DNA from: CBDCME01 sp965218865
Lineage (GTDB): Bacteria > Pseudomonadota > Alphaproteobacteria > JAAXGF01
Length of the DNA stretch: 21,970 nucleotides
Assembly: GCA_965218865.1 (NCBI GenBank)
Contig: CBDCME010000015.1
Location: forward strand, 1 to 21,970
Direction of reading: 5' to 3'
The notes below the pieces were generated by a model that saw only the letters and a list, made by a program, of their open reading frames with translations, did no database searches and was not told where the DNA came from. Numbering within the stretch: the stretch's first letter is position 1; every line of letters starts with the position of its first letter. This document shows positions 1 to 7,250 of the stretch, one piece after another. Both the position numbers and the translations under genes were made by a program.

Positions 1-2
1 GC

Positions 3-701
3 GGTTCGAGCGAAAAGGCGCGGACCTTGTTGGCCGCCTTCGAAAATCCCGCTGCTTACGTTCCGGTAGACCTTTCGGCGTCACAACTTTCCGACTCCGC
101 TCGGACCGTCGAAACCGGCTTTCCGGCCATCAAAGTGACGCCGGTCCAGGCCGATTTCACTCGCCAATTTCGCCTGCCCGACCACGGATTGCCACGCAAC
201 CGGGTCGGTTTCTTTCCTGGCTCGACGATCGGCAACTTCAGCCACGCCCAAGCCCGGGAATTCTTGGCCCAGGCGGCGCGGATTCTCGGCCCAAACGCGG
301 GTTTCATCATCGGCGTCGACCTCGAAAAGGACGAACGCGTCCTCATCGCCGCGTACAACGATTCGGCCCGAGTCACCGCGGAATTCAATCTCAATCTCTT
401 GGTCCGGATCAACCGCGAGCTCGAGGCCGATTTCGATCTCGAGGCCTTCTCGCACCTTGCGATTTACAATCGCGACGATGCCCGAATCGAAATGTATCTC
501 GTCAGCCGGCGTCGTCAGACGGTCAGGGTGAGCGGGGTCCCGATCAACTTTGAGGAGGGGGAGCGCGTCCACACCGAAAACTCGCACAAATATAGTCTCG
601 ACCGCTTTCACGCTCTTGCCCGCTCGGCCGGCTGGACACCGCTCCGGTCCTGGGTCGACGCGGACGAGCTTTTTGGAATCCATTTCCTGAAAGCCGCCTG
701 A
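3..701 (+). CDS. egtD: L-histidine N-alpha-methyltransferase EgtD, 3' part (5' end outside window)
   Basis: This SAM-dependent methyltransferase trimethylates the alpha-amino group of histidine to hercynine, the first step of ergothioneine synthesis, in the cytosol. The frame is open from base 3 without a start and begins with GSSEKART, matching the EgtD GS(S)EKT segment, so 232 C-terminal residues are present and roughly the first 90 are missing. Visible family marks are YVPVDLS, the FFPGSTIGNF loop, YNRDDARIEMYL and ENSHKYSLDRF near the C-terminus. The internal ATG at 27 is not the true start. egtB, the usual partner, would be expected upstream of the window. It is followed by a minus-strand gene, so it ends its transcription unit here. 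Confidence 0.93.
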   Translation, partial: GSSEKARTLLAAFENPAAYVPVDLSASQLSDSARTVETGFPAIKVTPVQADFTRQFRLPDHGLPRNRVGFFPGSTIGNFSHAQAREFLAQAARILGPNAGFIIGVDLEKDERVLIAAYNDSARVTAEFNLNLLVRINRELEADFDLEAFSHLAIYNRDDARIEMYLVSRRRQTVRVSGVPINFEEGERVHTENSHKYSLDRFHALARSAGWTPLRSWVDADELFGIHFLKAA

Positions 702-726
702 ACAACACGACCAGCCGGCATGATCG

Positions 727-1188
727 TCACTCTTGCCGAATCGCGGTACCGCGACCGGACAGCCAGGACCGGCAGCTGCCCAGGGGATCATCCTGGTCCA
801 GAAGATCGATCGCCGTTTGCCCCTCTCGCGCCAGGCAAGCCCCGTGCTGGCCAGCTATGGCGGCAAGCTTGTCGGCCACGTCCGAGCGCCCGCGAAAGAG
901 CACGCTTTTCCAGCCCGTGCGCAGGGCCGCCTGGACCGTGCCCGCGTCGGCCCCGCAATCGATGACGGCATCGGCCAGGGCGCTCGGAAAAGCCTGGCGG
1001 GCCCGGTTGACGACGGCGGCGAGATATGTGACGCCGGCGTAGGCGGCCGCGCCCGGCGCTGTGTACAGGGTGACGCTTAGACCCGATTCGCTTGCCGCCT
1101 CCAAAGCTGCGCGGGCGTGGGCCAAGGAATGCACGACGATGGCGCGCCCAGGTGACGACGCTAATTTATCCCCTCGTCGCGAAGGCAC
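727..1188 (-). CDS. Conserved-looking hypothetical protein, about 153 aa
   Basis: I do not recognise this protein. It is a soluble alpha/beta-looking sequence with alternating hydrophobic strands and Ala-rich helices (AIVVHS, SVTLYTAP, ADAVIDCGADAGTVQAALR, WKSVLFRG). That pattern resembles a fragment of a TIM-barrel or Rossmann-like fold, but no catalytic motif is clear. Codon use fits the GC-rich neighbours, which supports real coding. The longest frame starts with GTG at 1188 and has no strong ribosome site; a later GTG near the sequence IVVHS is possible. It lies downstream of the EVE gene on the same strand (58 nt gap) and converges with egtD. Overlapping plus-strand frames are shorter and look like shadows. 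Confidence 0.6.
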   Translation of the reverse strand: MPSRRGDKLASSPGRAIVVHSLAHARAALEAASESGLSVTLYTAPGAAAYAGVTYLAAVVNRARQAFPSALADAVIDCGADAGTVQAALRTGWKSVLFRGRSDVADKLAAIAGQHGACLAREGQTAIDLLDQDDPLGSCRSWLSGRGTAIRQE

Positions 1189-1245
1189 GATTTTTCCGGG
1201 AAATGGGAGGAGCGGATGACAAGGTTTGCATCGGTTTGAGTGCGG

Positions 1246-2181
1246 CTATCGCTTCTTGACAAGAGGACCATCGCGCGAGACCGTACCACCGGTAGCCATG
1301 TCGTGGATAATATGCCAGTGCGTCGTGCTGACAGGCATCACCGAGAGCCGAGACTGGCGTACCAGCGCCATGTCTGCTAGCCGTGGGTCCGCCTTGATCG
1401 CCGAAAGGTTAACCGGCTTGGCCATCCGTCCGACGGGAATCACGTCGACCATCCCGAAGCGCCCGGTTGAGTCGGTAGGGTCGGGGTAAAAGGGCTTCAC
1501 GATTTCGACCACGCCAATGATTTCGCGCGCGTCCACCGAGTGGTAGAAGAAGGCGCGATCACCCATTTTCATCGCCTTGAGATTGTTGGACGCTTGGTAA
1601 TTTCGGACGCCGTCCCAGTACGTTTGCTTGTCGCGAACCAGGTCGTTCCAGGAATACTTTCCCGGCTCCGATTTTAAGAGCCAATAGGCAACCTTCTTAT
1701 GCCCCGCATCGACCGTGTCCTTAAGCCTAACTTTACCCCTGCCATTATGCCAAGCCGCATTCACACCCGAGCGGTCGTTCGATGTCTTGCACGCCTCGCC
1801 TTGGGGACAATATCTTATCGCCCACCGCCGGAGCGTTTGCTCGCCGGTGCCGGGGAGCGGCTCGACGATCGGGTTCACCGCATCGCTCCCGACCACGCGC
1901 ACCAAGCCCCATCCGCGCAAGGTATCGATCCGCCGCATCACCTGCCCCTCGGGGATGCCAAGCGCGGAACTCAGGTTTCGTGGCCCATAACGCTCGTAGG
2001 AAAGGCGGCAAATCAGATCCCGTAGAACCTCGTCGCCGAGCACCGCGGTCAAGCGGTCGAACTCCCGCGCGATGCTATAGGTGCTCGTGAAACCGTCGTT
2101 GAATGGGGAAAGGGGTTCGTCGCCCTTCGCGTTCGCCGCGGCAAGAAGAAAGGCGACGGCAACGGCAAGATACTTCATCAT
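1246..2181 (-). CDS. Exported winged-helix-like domain joined in frame to an EVE domain
   Basis: The 311-residue frame has three parts. Residues 1-18 form a signal peptide ending in AANA. Residues about 40-133 are an HTH/winged-helix-like body with Cys58, Cys125 and Cys131, homologous to the two proteins at 19824 and 20488. From about residue 165 it is an EVE domain (AYWLLKSEP, YSWNDL, WDGVRNYQASNNL, DRAFFYHS, QSRLSVMPV). EVE domains bind modified bases in DNA or RNA and are normally stand-alone cytosolic proteins of about 140-150 aa, so an exported EVE domain would be odd. ATG 2181 or 2178 is preferred (GGAAAG upstream, signal peptide begins there); GTG 2214 and ATG 2211 extend the frame. 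The fusion may come from one lost G at 1702-1705: with it restored, the first part stops and EVE starts at ATG 1709 with its own AAGGA site. Confidence 0.75.
   Translation of the reverse strand: MMKYLAVAVAFLLAAANAKGDEPLSPFNDGFTSTYSIAREFDRLTAVLGDEVLRDLICRLSYERYGPRNLSSALGIPEGQVMRRIDTLRGWGLVRVVGSDAVNPIVEPLPGTGEQTLRRWAIRYCPQGEACKTSNDRSGVNAAWHNGRGKVRLKDTVDAGHKKVAYWLLKSEPGKYSWNDLVRDKQTYWDGVRNYQASNNLKAMKMGDRAFFYHSVDAREIIGVVEIVKPFYPDPTDSTGRFGMVDVIPVGRMAKPVNLSAIKADPRLADMALVRQSRLSVMPVSTTHWHIIHDMATGGTVSRDGPLVKKR
1718..1722 (-). promoter_or_regulatory. Orphan ribosome binding site for a lost EVE start
   Basis: On the minus strand AAGGA lies 8 nt before an ATG at 1709. That ATG is one frame off the EVE domain, separated from it by a run of four G. 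Adding one G would make it MRGHKKVAYW and enter the EVE frame directly. This is the main evidence that EVE once had its own start. Confidence 0.5.
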
Positions 2182-2295
2182 CGGTCTTTCCGGGTCCGGT
2201 TTATCCCACATCACTCCTGTCGACCGCTGAAAAGGATAGCACGTTCGGGGTAAGTTGAACCTGGTGAAGCCGCGGGGCAGCCTATCCCGCGCTCA

Positions 2296-2430
2296 GAGCC
2301 TGTTCGAAAATGCGCGGACGCGCATTTTTTGCGTCTGTCCCTCTCCCCCTCCCGGCCACCCACGAGAGGTTGCCGATAGGGGTGGCCGGGAGGGGGAGAG
2401 GGCCGGTGCCGCGAGTTTTCGAACAGACTT
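2296..2430. repeat. Palindromic MITE-like repeat, copy 1 (intact hairpin)
   Basis: Outer inverted repeats (2297-2310 and 2416-2429, core CTGTTCGAAAA) flank a perfect 23-bp internal inverted repeat (2339-2361 with 2380-2402, 18-nt loop). Near the left end a short stem, TGCGCG/CGCGCA, is followed by six T. A diverged copy lies at 19653-19787 and a right-end fragment at 8793-8827. The element begins directly after the pgk stop codon (TGA at 2434-2432), between pgk and the winged-helix/EVE gene. No transposase is encoded, so it would be a non-autonomous element or an extragenic palindrome. Confidence 0.85.
2303..2332. terminator. Terminator-like hairpin inside repeat copy 1
   Basis: The bases AAAATGCGCG GA CGCGCATTTTTT form a nearly perfect short stem followed by six T on the plus strand, and by four T on the minus strand. 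It could act as a factor-independent terminator in both directions and end pgk transcription. The same hairpin is kept in the copy at 19.7 kb. Function is inferred from shape only. Confidence 0.45.
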
Positions 2431-2431
2431 G

Positions 2432-3649
2432 TCAAACCTCCGCGTCATCACCGGACGCGGCGAGGGCGGCCACTCCGGGGAGTGTCTTGCCCTCGAGCCA
2501 TTCGAGGAACGCGCCGCCGGCGGTCGAAACATAGGTGAAATCGGCCGCGACGCCGGCGTGGCTCAATGCCGCCACGGTATCGCCGCCGCCGGCGACGCTG
2601 ACGAGTTGACCGTCACGGGTGCGACGGGCCACGTCCCGCGCCGCCGCCACCGTCCCGGCGTCGAAACCCTCGATCTCGAAAGCCCCAAGCGGCCCGTTCC
2701 ACACCACCGTACGCACGGGATCGAAACATTCGCCAAAGGCAACGATCGAATCGGGACCAATATCGAGGATCATGTCCTCGGGCCCAATCCTGTCGATGGC
2801 CATTACGGACCGCGGCGCGTCGGCGGCGAAGCGGGTCGCGGTGACCGCGTCCCGGGGCAGGAACATCTCGCAACCCGCGGCTTCGGCGTGGTCCCAGATC
2901 GCCCTGGCCTGGTCCGCGAGGTCGGCTTCGCAAAGGGAGCGGCCGACGGCGACACCCCGGGCATGGAGAAAGGTATTGGCCATGCCCCCACCGATGACGA
3001 GCCGATCGACCTTGCCGACGAGATGATCGAGCACCTCCAGCTTGGTCGACACCTTGGCCCCGCCGACGACGGCGGCCACTGGTCGGGTCGGATGCCCCAG
3101 GGCCTTGTCGAAGGCCTTGAGTTCGGCTTGCATCAATCGTCCCGCGACAGCCGGAAGCGAACTCGCGATCCCAACCGTCGAGGCATGGGTCCGATGAGCG
3201 GTGGAAAACGCGTCGTTGACGAAAACGTCGCCCAACTCGGCGAGGGCGGCGACAAATTCGGGATCGTTTCGCTCCTCGCCGGCATGAAAGCGAAGATTTT
3301 CAAGGAGCAGCACGTCGCTGTCGCCAAGGCCCGCGACCGCGGTCCGCGCCTCGGCCCCGACGCAATCGGAAGCAAACACCACGGGCCGGTCGGCAAGCGC
3401 CCGCGAAATATGCGCCGCCAGCGGCGCCAACGACATCGAGGGCACGACCTTGCCCTTGGGCCGAGCGAAATGGGACATGACGACGACCCGCGCCCCTTTA
3501 TTGGCGAGTTCGCGCAACGTCGGCGCCACCCGGTCGATCCGAGTCCTGTCGCTTACCTGTCCGTCCTGAACGGGGACGTTGAGATCGACCCGAACCAGAA
3601 CCGTCTTGCCGCCAACGGCGACGTCGTCGAGGCTCCGGAAAGCCGCCAT
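2432..3649 (-). CDS. pgk: Phosphoglycerate kinase
   Basis: It interconverts 1,3-bisphosphoglycerate + ADP and 3-phosphoglycerate + ATP in glycolysis and gluconeogenesis, in the cytosol. The 405-residue length is normal for bacterial Pgk. Visible marks are the substrate loop VRVDLNVPVQDG near residues 19-30, SHFARPKG, ENLRFHAGEE, the VVGGAKVSTK hinge region, the WNGPLGAFE strand and the ATP-site SVAGGGDTVAAL near the C-terminus. The start is ATG 3649 (MAAFRSLDD), with GAGAGG just upstream; a longer frame to 3712 runs into gap and was rejected. It lies 16 nt after gap on the same strand, a gap-pgk operon. The stop codon touches the edge of the palindromic repeat. Confidence 0.96.
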   Translation of the reverse strand: MAAFRSLDDVAVGGKTVLVRVDLNVPVQDGQVSDRTRIDRVAPTLRELANKGARVVVMSHFARPKGKVVPSMSLAPLAAHISRALADRPVVFASDCVGAEARTAVAGLGDSDVLLLENLRFHAGEERNDPEFVAALAELGDVFVNDAFSTAHRTHASTVGIASSLPAVAGRLMQAELKAFDKALGHPTRPVAAVVGGAKVSTKLEVLDHLVGKVDRLVIGGGMANTFLHARGVAVGRSLCEADLADQARAIWDHAEAAGCEMFLPRDAVTATRFAADAPRSVMAIDRIGPEDMILDIGPDSIVAFGECFDPVRTVVWNGPLGAFEIEGFDAGTVAAARDVARRTRDGQLVSVAGGGDTVAALSHAGVAADFTYVSTAGGAFLEWLEGKTLPGVAALAASGDDAEV

Positions 3650-3665
3650 CGGCCTCTCGGCCGGG

Positions 3666-4670
3666 CTATAAGGTGCCGAGTTTCGCGGCCACGTCGAGCA
3701 TGCGGTTGGCAAATCCCCACTCGTTGTCGTACCACGACAAGACCCGGCACATGGTGCCGTCCAACACCACCGTCTGAGTGAGGTCGAAATTGGAACTGTG
3801 GGGATCGTGGTTGAAGTCGATCGAAACCAGAGGTTCCTTGTTGGCGCTGAGAATGCCGTTCAAACGGCCACCCGCGGCTTCGCTGATGGCATCGTTGATT
3901 TCGTCCGTGCTCGTCTCGCGCTTGGCGACGAAGGTCAGGTCGATTACCGACACGTTCGGGGTCGGCACCCGGATCGCGGACCCGTCCAGTTTTCCTTTCA
4001 ACTCGGGCAAGACCAGCCCCACGGCCCGGGCGGCACCGGTCGAGGTCGGAACCATCGACATGTCGGCGGCGCGGGCCCGGCGCAAGTCCTTGTGCAGCGT
4101 ATCGAGCACGGGTTGGTCGCCGGTGAAGGCGTGGATGGTGGTCATGTAGCCGTGCTCGATCCCGATTTTGTCATTCAGAACCTTGGCCACCGGTGCCAGG
4201 CAGTTGGTTGTGCACGAAGCGTTCGAGACCACGTCATGTTCCGCCGACAACTGGTCGTCGTTGACGCCGTAAACGACGGTAAGATCGGCGTTCGTCGCCG
4301 GGGCCGAGATGAGCACCTTCCGGGCCCCGGCTTCCAGGTGCTTGGCCGCCGCCTCCCGTTTTGTGAACAACCCCGTGCACTCCAGCGCCACGCCGACATC
4401 CAGCTCTCGCCAGGGAAGATTGGCCGGGTCGCGTTCCGAGCTCACCCGGATCGGCCCGCCGCCGATGTCGATACTATTTCCGTTGGTCTTGATGTCCCCG
4501 GAAAATCGCCCGTGTACCGAATCGTGCTTCAAGAGGTGCGCGTTGGTTTCGACCGGCCCCAAATCGTTGATGCCGACGACAACCAAGTCATCGCGCTTCG
4601 ATTCATGTAGGGCGCGCAAAACGAGCCGGCCGATGCGGCCGAATCCGTTGATCCCCAGGCGAACGGCCAT
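3666..4670 (-). CDS. gap: Type I glyceraldehyde-3-phosphate dehydrogenase
   Basis: It oxidises and phosphorylates glyceraldehyde 3-phosphate to 1,3-bisphosphoglycerate with NAD(P)+. The 334-residue protein shows the Rossmann start LGINGFGRIGRL (residues 5-16), the catalytic segment SNASCTTN (Cys near 153) with the partner His in TTIHAFTGDQ, the STGAARAVG phosphate-binding stretch and the C-terminal SWYDNEWGF. ATG 4670 is chosen because GGAGGAGTTC precedes it directly; the frame stays open to 4757 but that stretch lacks family similarity. It is the first gene of a gap-pgk operon. The 240-bp region upstream, shared with the divergent gene at 4911, should carry both promoters, but I see no convincing box. 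Confidence 0.97.
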   Translation of the reverse strand: MAVRLGINGFGRIGRLVLRALHESKRDDLVVVGINDLGPVETNAHLLKHDSVHGRFSGDIKTNGNSIDIGGGPIRVSSERDPANLPWRELDVGVALECTGLFTKREAAAKHLEAGARKVLISAPATNADLTVVYGVNDDQLSAEHDVVSNASCTTNCLAPVAKVLNDKIGIEHGYMTTIHAFTGDQPVLDTLHKDLRRARAADMSMVPTSTGAARAVGLVLPELKGKLDGSAIRVPTPNVSVIDLTFVAKRETSTDEINDAISEAAGGRLNGILSANKEPLVSIDFNHDPHSSNFDLTQTVVLDGTMCRVLSWYDNEWGFANRMLDVAAKLGTL

Positions 4671-4910
4671 GAACTCCTCCCTTGGTGGAACCAGGATTTC
4701 CTTGCTTGAATCAGGTTGGTTGGGCGCTTTCCTAGCCGCAGCCGCGTTCCCGGTCAACCGCTATTCTCGGGCAACCGCGTTACCCTCCTTCACGCCCACG
4801 CCATGACGCCCGAAGGCGGTCCCGATTGACGCGGCGCCAAGGTCGGGTTATTTGTTGATCTTGCGTCAATCACGGAAAGTCGGACGATAACGCGTTGGTA
4901 AGGCTTACTT

Positions 4911-5174
4911 ATGTCAACCGCCCAGACCGCTAGAAAACGACTCGAGAAGGCTCTTGACCGGCTCCAGGCGGCGGCCACCCGGATGAAAGAGCGCTCGCGG
5001 GCCGATGAGGAGCTCGAAGGAAAGGTGGACGCGCTGCGGACGGAGCAAGAGCGTTTGACCGCCGCCTTGCTCAAGGCCCGCAACGAATACGACGCACTGC
5101 AACACGTCAACGAGACCGTTTCCTCGCGGCTCGACGAAACGATCGGCCAACTCAAACGGGTGTTGGAGGACTGA
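4911..5174 (+). CDS. DUF4164-like small coiled-coil protein
   Basis: This 87-residue, highly charged protein is almost entirely helical with heptad-like Leu/Ala spacing (RLEKALDRLQAAATRMKER, LDETIGQLKRVLED). It has no signal peptide or membrane segment. In alphaproteobacteria a protein of this type commonly precedes zapA, and here its stop is followed one base later by the zapA ATG, so the two are translationally coupled. A role near ZapA in cell division is inferred from context only. The start is ATG 4911, with AAGG about 9 nt upstream. The match to DUF4164 is from memory of the pattern, not from a search. Confidence 0.82.
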   Translation: MSTAQTARKRLEKALDRLQAAATRMKERSRADEELEGKVDALRTEQERLTAALLKARNEYDALQHVNETVSSRLDETIGQLKRVLED

Positions 5175-5175
5175 C

Positions 5176-5517
5176 ATGCGCGAAGTCTCGGTAACCGTTA
5201 ACGGGCGTGAATTCACCATCGCCTGCGGCGAAGGCGAGGAGGATCACCTCATTCGCCTCGCAACCTTCGTCGATCAACGGGTTCGCGAGCTCTCCCGGTC
5301 GGTGGGACCGCAGGCCGGCGAGTTGCGTCTGTTGCTCATGGCCAGCCTGGTCATCGTCGACAAATGTTTCGACGCCGACAAGAAAATCGAGCGGCTTCGA
5401 TCCGAGGCCGCCAAGGCCAAGGAATCGGCGGCCAGCGAGCTCTCGGCGATGGCGCCCGTGGTCGATACCGTAGCCCGACGGATCGAGGATATTGCGGTTT
5501 TGCTCGAAAGTTCCTAG
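5176..5517 (+). CDS. zapA: Cell division protein ZapA
   Basis: ZapA binds FtsZ and cross-links its filaments at midcell. The 113-residue protein begins with the typical beta strand VSVTVNGREFTIACGEGEE, followed by the LIRLATFVDQRV helix and a long C-terminal coiled coil (about 65-110) used for dimer and tetramer formation. A segment rich in hydrophobic residues, LLLMASLVIVDK, is the usual ZapA helix and not a membrane segment. It is coupled to the coiled-coil gene upstream (1 nt gap), with GGAGGA overlapping that gene's end. The 6S RNA and 5-FCL follow, the standard alphaproteobacterial order. Confidence 0.94.
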   Translation: MREVSVTVNGREFTIACGEGEEDHLIRLATFVDQRVRELSRSVGPQAGELRLLLMASLVIVDKCFDADKKIERLRSEAAKAKESAASELSAMAPVVDTVARRIEDIAVLLESS

Positions 5518-5523
5518 GTTAGT

Positions 5524-5694
5524 CCACGGGTGTGTTCTGCCCGGTACGTCAGGCGACCCAGAACCCTGGGGCCAATAGATTCCTCACGGGAGCTGTTCCT
5601 TCCGGAACCGTGGTTTCGGAATCACGGCGCCCACCTGCTATCGCAGGCCACAGAGGAGGTGTGTCGGCCAGCGGCCAGGGTGGGCCACCCACGT
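5524..5694 (+). ncRNA. ssrS: 6S RNA
   Basis: 6S RNA mimics an open promoter and sequesters sigma70-RNA polymerase in stationary phase. The call rests mainly on position: this untranslated stretch lies between zapA and 5-FCL, where alphaproteobacteria keep ssrS. It also rests on shape. The ends can pair (GGGTG at 5528-5532 with CACCC at 5686-5690), inner GC-rich segments pair across, and a central hairpin TTCCGGAACCGTGGTTTCGG-type region is visible. The length of about 170 nt is normal. Ends are approximate. The 5-FCL reading frame happens to stay open through it, but that extension has no family similarity. Confidence 0.82.
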
Positions 5695-5714
5695 TCGTCG
5701 CCGAAGCTTTCCCG

Positions 5715-6308
5715 ATGACAATCGCCACGGCCAAGCGATCCCTGCGACAGCTGTGCCGCGAACGGCGGCGTACCCGCCGGGAATCTAATTCTTCCGCGCT
5801 GGCGGAAAAGGTCTGTTCCCGATTTTTCGACGAAATCGGCCTTCGGGCCGACGTCAAGGTCGCCGCCTATTGGCCCCGGGCCGACGAATTCGACGTGCGC
5901 CCGCTCCTTCGGGCACTCCACCGGCGCGGACACGATTGCGGCCTGCCCGTGGTCATGGGGCCCGAACAAGCCCTCAAGTTTCGTGCCTGGCACCCGGGCG
6001 CGTCCTTGCAAACGGCTGAATTCGACATCATGGTGCCGGAACCGGAAGCGGCGGTCGTGGTGCCCGAAGTTCTGTTGCTGCCGCTCCTCGCCTTCGACAT
6101 TCAGGGCAATCGCCTGGGATCGGGGCTGGGATTTTACGATCGCACCCTGGCCGCCTTGCGCCGCGCCGGCAACCGGGTTGTCGCCATCGGCGTCGCTTTC
6201 GCCAGCCAGCAGGTTGAAACGGTTCCGCATGATGAAAACGATGAACGTCTCGACTGGGTCGTGACCGAGAAATTCACCCTGCGGATGAGACCGCCCCCAA
6301 GTTCCTGA
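5715..6308 (+). CDS. 5-formyltetrahydrofolate cyclo-ligase (MTHFS)
   Basis: It converts 5-formyl-THF + ATP to 5,10-methenyl-THF + ADP + Pi, returning stored folate to one-carbon metabolism. The 197-residue protein shows the basic N-terminal segment KRSLRQLCRERRR, the YWPRADEFDVRPL core and the nucleotide/folate loop RLGSGLGFYDRTLA (residues 133-146). The C-terminus is VVTEKF. The loop reads GSGLGF where many members have GYGGGY, a modest change. ATG 5715 is chosen because it directly follows the 6S RNA and gives the normal family length; the frame could extend to 5532 through the RNA. The YmdB-like gene follows 27 nt downstream, probably in the same transcript. Confidence 0.94.
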   Translation: MTIATAKRSLRQLCRERRRTRRESNSSALAEKVCSRFFDEIGLRADVKVAAYWPRADEFDVRPLLRALHRRGHDCGLPVVMGPEQALKFRAWHPGASLQTAEFDIMVPEPEAAVVVPEVLLLPLLAFDIQGNRLGSGLGFYDRTLAALRRAGNRVVAIGVAFASQQVETVPHDENDERLDWVVTEKFTLRMRPPPSS

Positions 6309-6335
6309 CGGCGGGCAACACGGAAAGCATTCTCG

Positions 6336-7163
6336 ATGAACATCCTTTTTCTTGGCGACGTGATGGGGCGGGCGGGCCGCGAGGCGGTCTGTCGCGAAAT
6401 GCCGGGTTTACGCGAGCGCCTGAGCCTCGACTTCGTCATCACCAACGTCGAAAACGCGGCCGGGGGGTACGGCGTGACCGAAAAGATTTGTCATCAGTTC
6501 CACGCCGCCGGAATCGACGTCCTCACGACTGGCAACCACGTCTGGGCGCAGCGCGAAATCATCCCCTACATTTCCCACGACAGTCGGCTGCTGCGGCCGC
6601 ACAATTACCCCGCCGGCACGCCGGGGCGCGGGATCGGAGTCTACGCCACGACGGACGGACGCAAGGTATTGGTCCTCCACGTCATGACCCGCCTGTTCAT
6701 GGATGCTCTCGACGACCCCTTCCCTTGCCTCGAAACCGAGTTGGCCAAGCATCGCCTGGGCGGCACGGTCGCCGCCGCGGTGGTCGACGTCCACGGCGAG
6801 GCGACGAGCGAAAAGATGGCCCTGGCCCACTTCGTCGATGGCCGAGTTTCTCTGGTCGTCGGCACTCACACCCACATTCCGACCGGGGACGCCCAAGTTC
6901 TCCCCGGCGGCACCGCCTACCAGAGCGACGCCGGCATGTGCGGCGATTACGATTCGGTCATCGGCCTCGAGAAGAGGCCGGCGATGATGCGATTCATCCG
7001 CAAGATGCCGGCCGGAAAAGTAGCGCCGGCGATGGGACCGGCGACGATATGCGGGGTTTACGCCGAAACCGACGACGCCACCGGCTTGGCCCGTTGCGTG
7101 GCCCCCCTTCGCCTCGGCGGGCGCTTGCGCGAAACCGTGCCCTTTCAAAATCGCCCCAACTGA
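6336..7163 (+). CDS. YmdB-family metallophosphoesterase (TIGR00282 type)
   Basis: Members are dinuclear-metal phosphodiesterases; Bacillus YmdB cleaves 2',3'- and 3',5'-cyclic nucleotides and affects biofilm and motility decisions. The 275 residues carry the metal-binding signatures in order: FLGDVMGRAGR at 5-15, NVENAAGGYG near 37-46, TTGNHVWAQ near 64-72, DVHGEATSEK near 150 and GTHTHIPTGD near 176-185. The length is typical. It has no signal peptide and acts in the cytosol. ATG 6336 begins the conserved MNILFLGD. The gene follows 5-FCL and precedes lysK on the same strand. The substrate in this organism cannot be told from sequence. Confidence 0.94.
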   Translation: MNILFLGDVMGRAGREAVCREMPGLRERLSLDFVITNVENAAGGYGVTEKICHQFHAAGIDVLTTGNHVWAQREIIPYISHDSRLLRPHNYPAGTPGRGIGVYATTDGRKVLVLHVMTRLFMDALDDPFPCLETELAKHRLGGTVAAAVVDVHGEATSEKMALAHFVDGRVSLVVGTHTHIPTGDAQVLPGGTAYQSDAGMCGDYDSVIGLEKRPAMMRFIRKMPAGKVAPAMGPATICGVYAETDDATGLARCVAPLRLGGRLRETVPFQNRPN

Positions 7164-7199
7164 CGTTCCGCCGCCGCGCGTGTTAACTTGCGCCAGCCC

Positions 7200-7223
7200 G
7201 CTCTCCCCCCTCGCGGGAGGAGA
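7200..7223 (+). promoter_or_regulatory. GC-rich hairpin in the lysK leader
   Basis: The bases CTCTCCCCC and GGAGGAGAG form a 9-bp stem with one mismatch and a 6-base loop. It lies about 28 nt before the lysK GTG and just before its ribosome site (GGCGGAG). No T run follows, so it is not a classic terminator. It may modulate translation, or be a decayed piece of the palindromic repeat, whose inner arm also contains CTCTCCCCCTC. Confidence 0.35.
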
Positions 7224-7250
7224 GCACCCAGCCCTCGGCGGAGCGATCGC

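Noticed and set aside
2255..3781. A 508-codon plus-strand frame opposite pgk
   Set aside because: It begins in the repeat and runs antisense to a clear pgk gene, with low-complexity composition and no domain.
3798..4610. A 270-codon plus-strand frame opposite gap
   Set aside because: Antisense shadow of a certain GAPDH gene.
5532..5714. In-frame N-terminal extension of the 5-FCL gene
   Set aside because: It runs through the 6S RNA and adds residues not found in the family.
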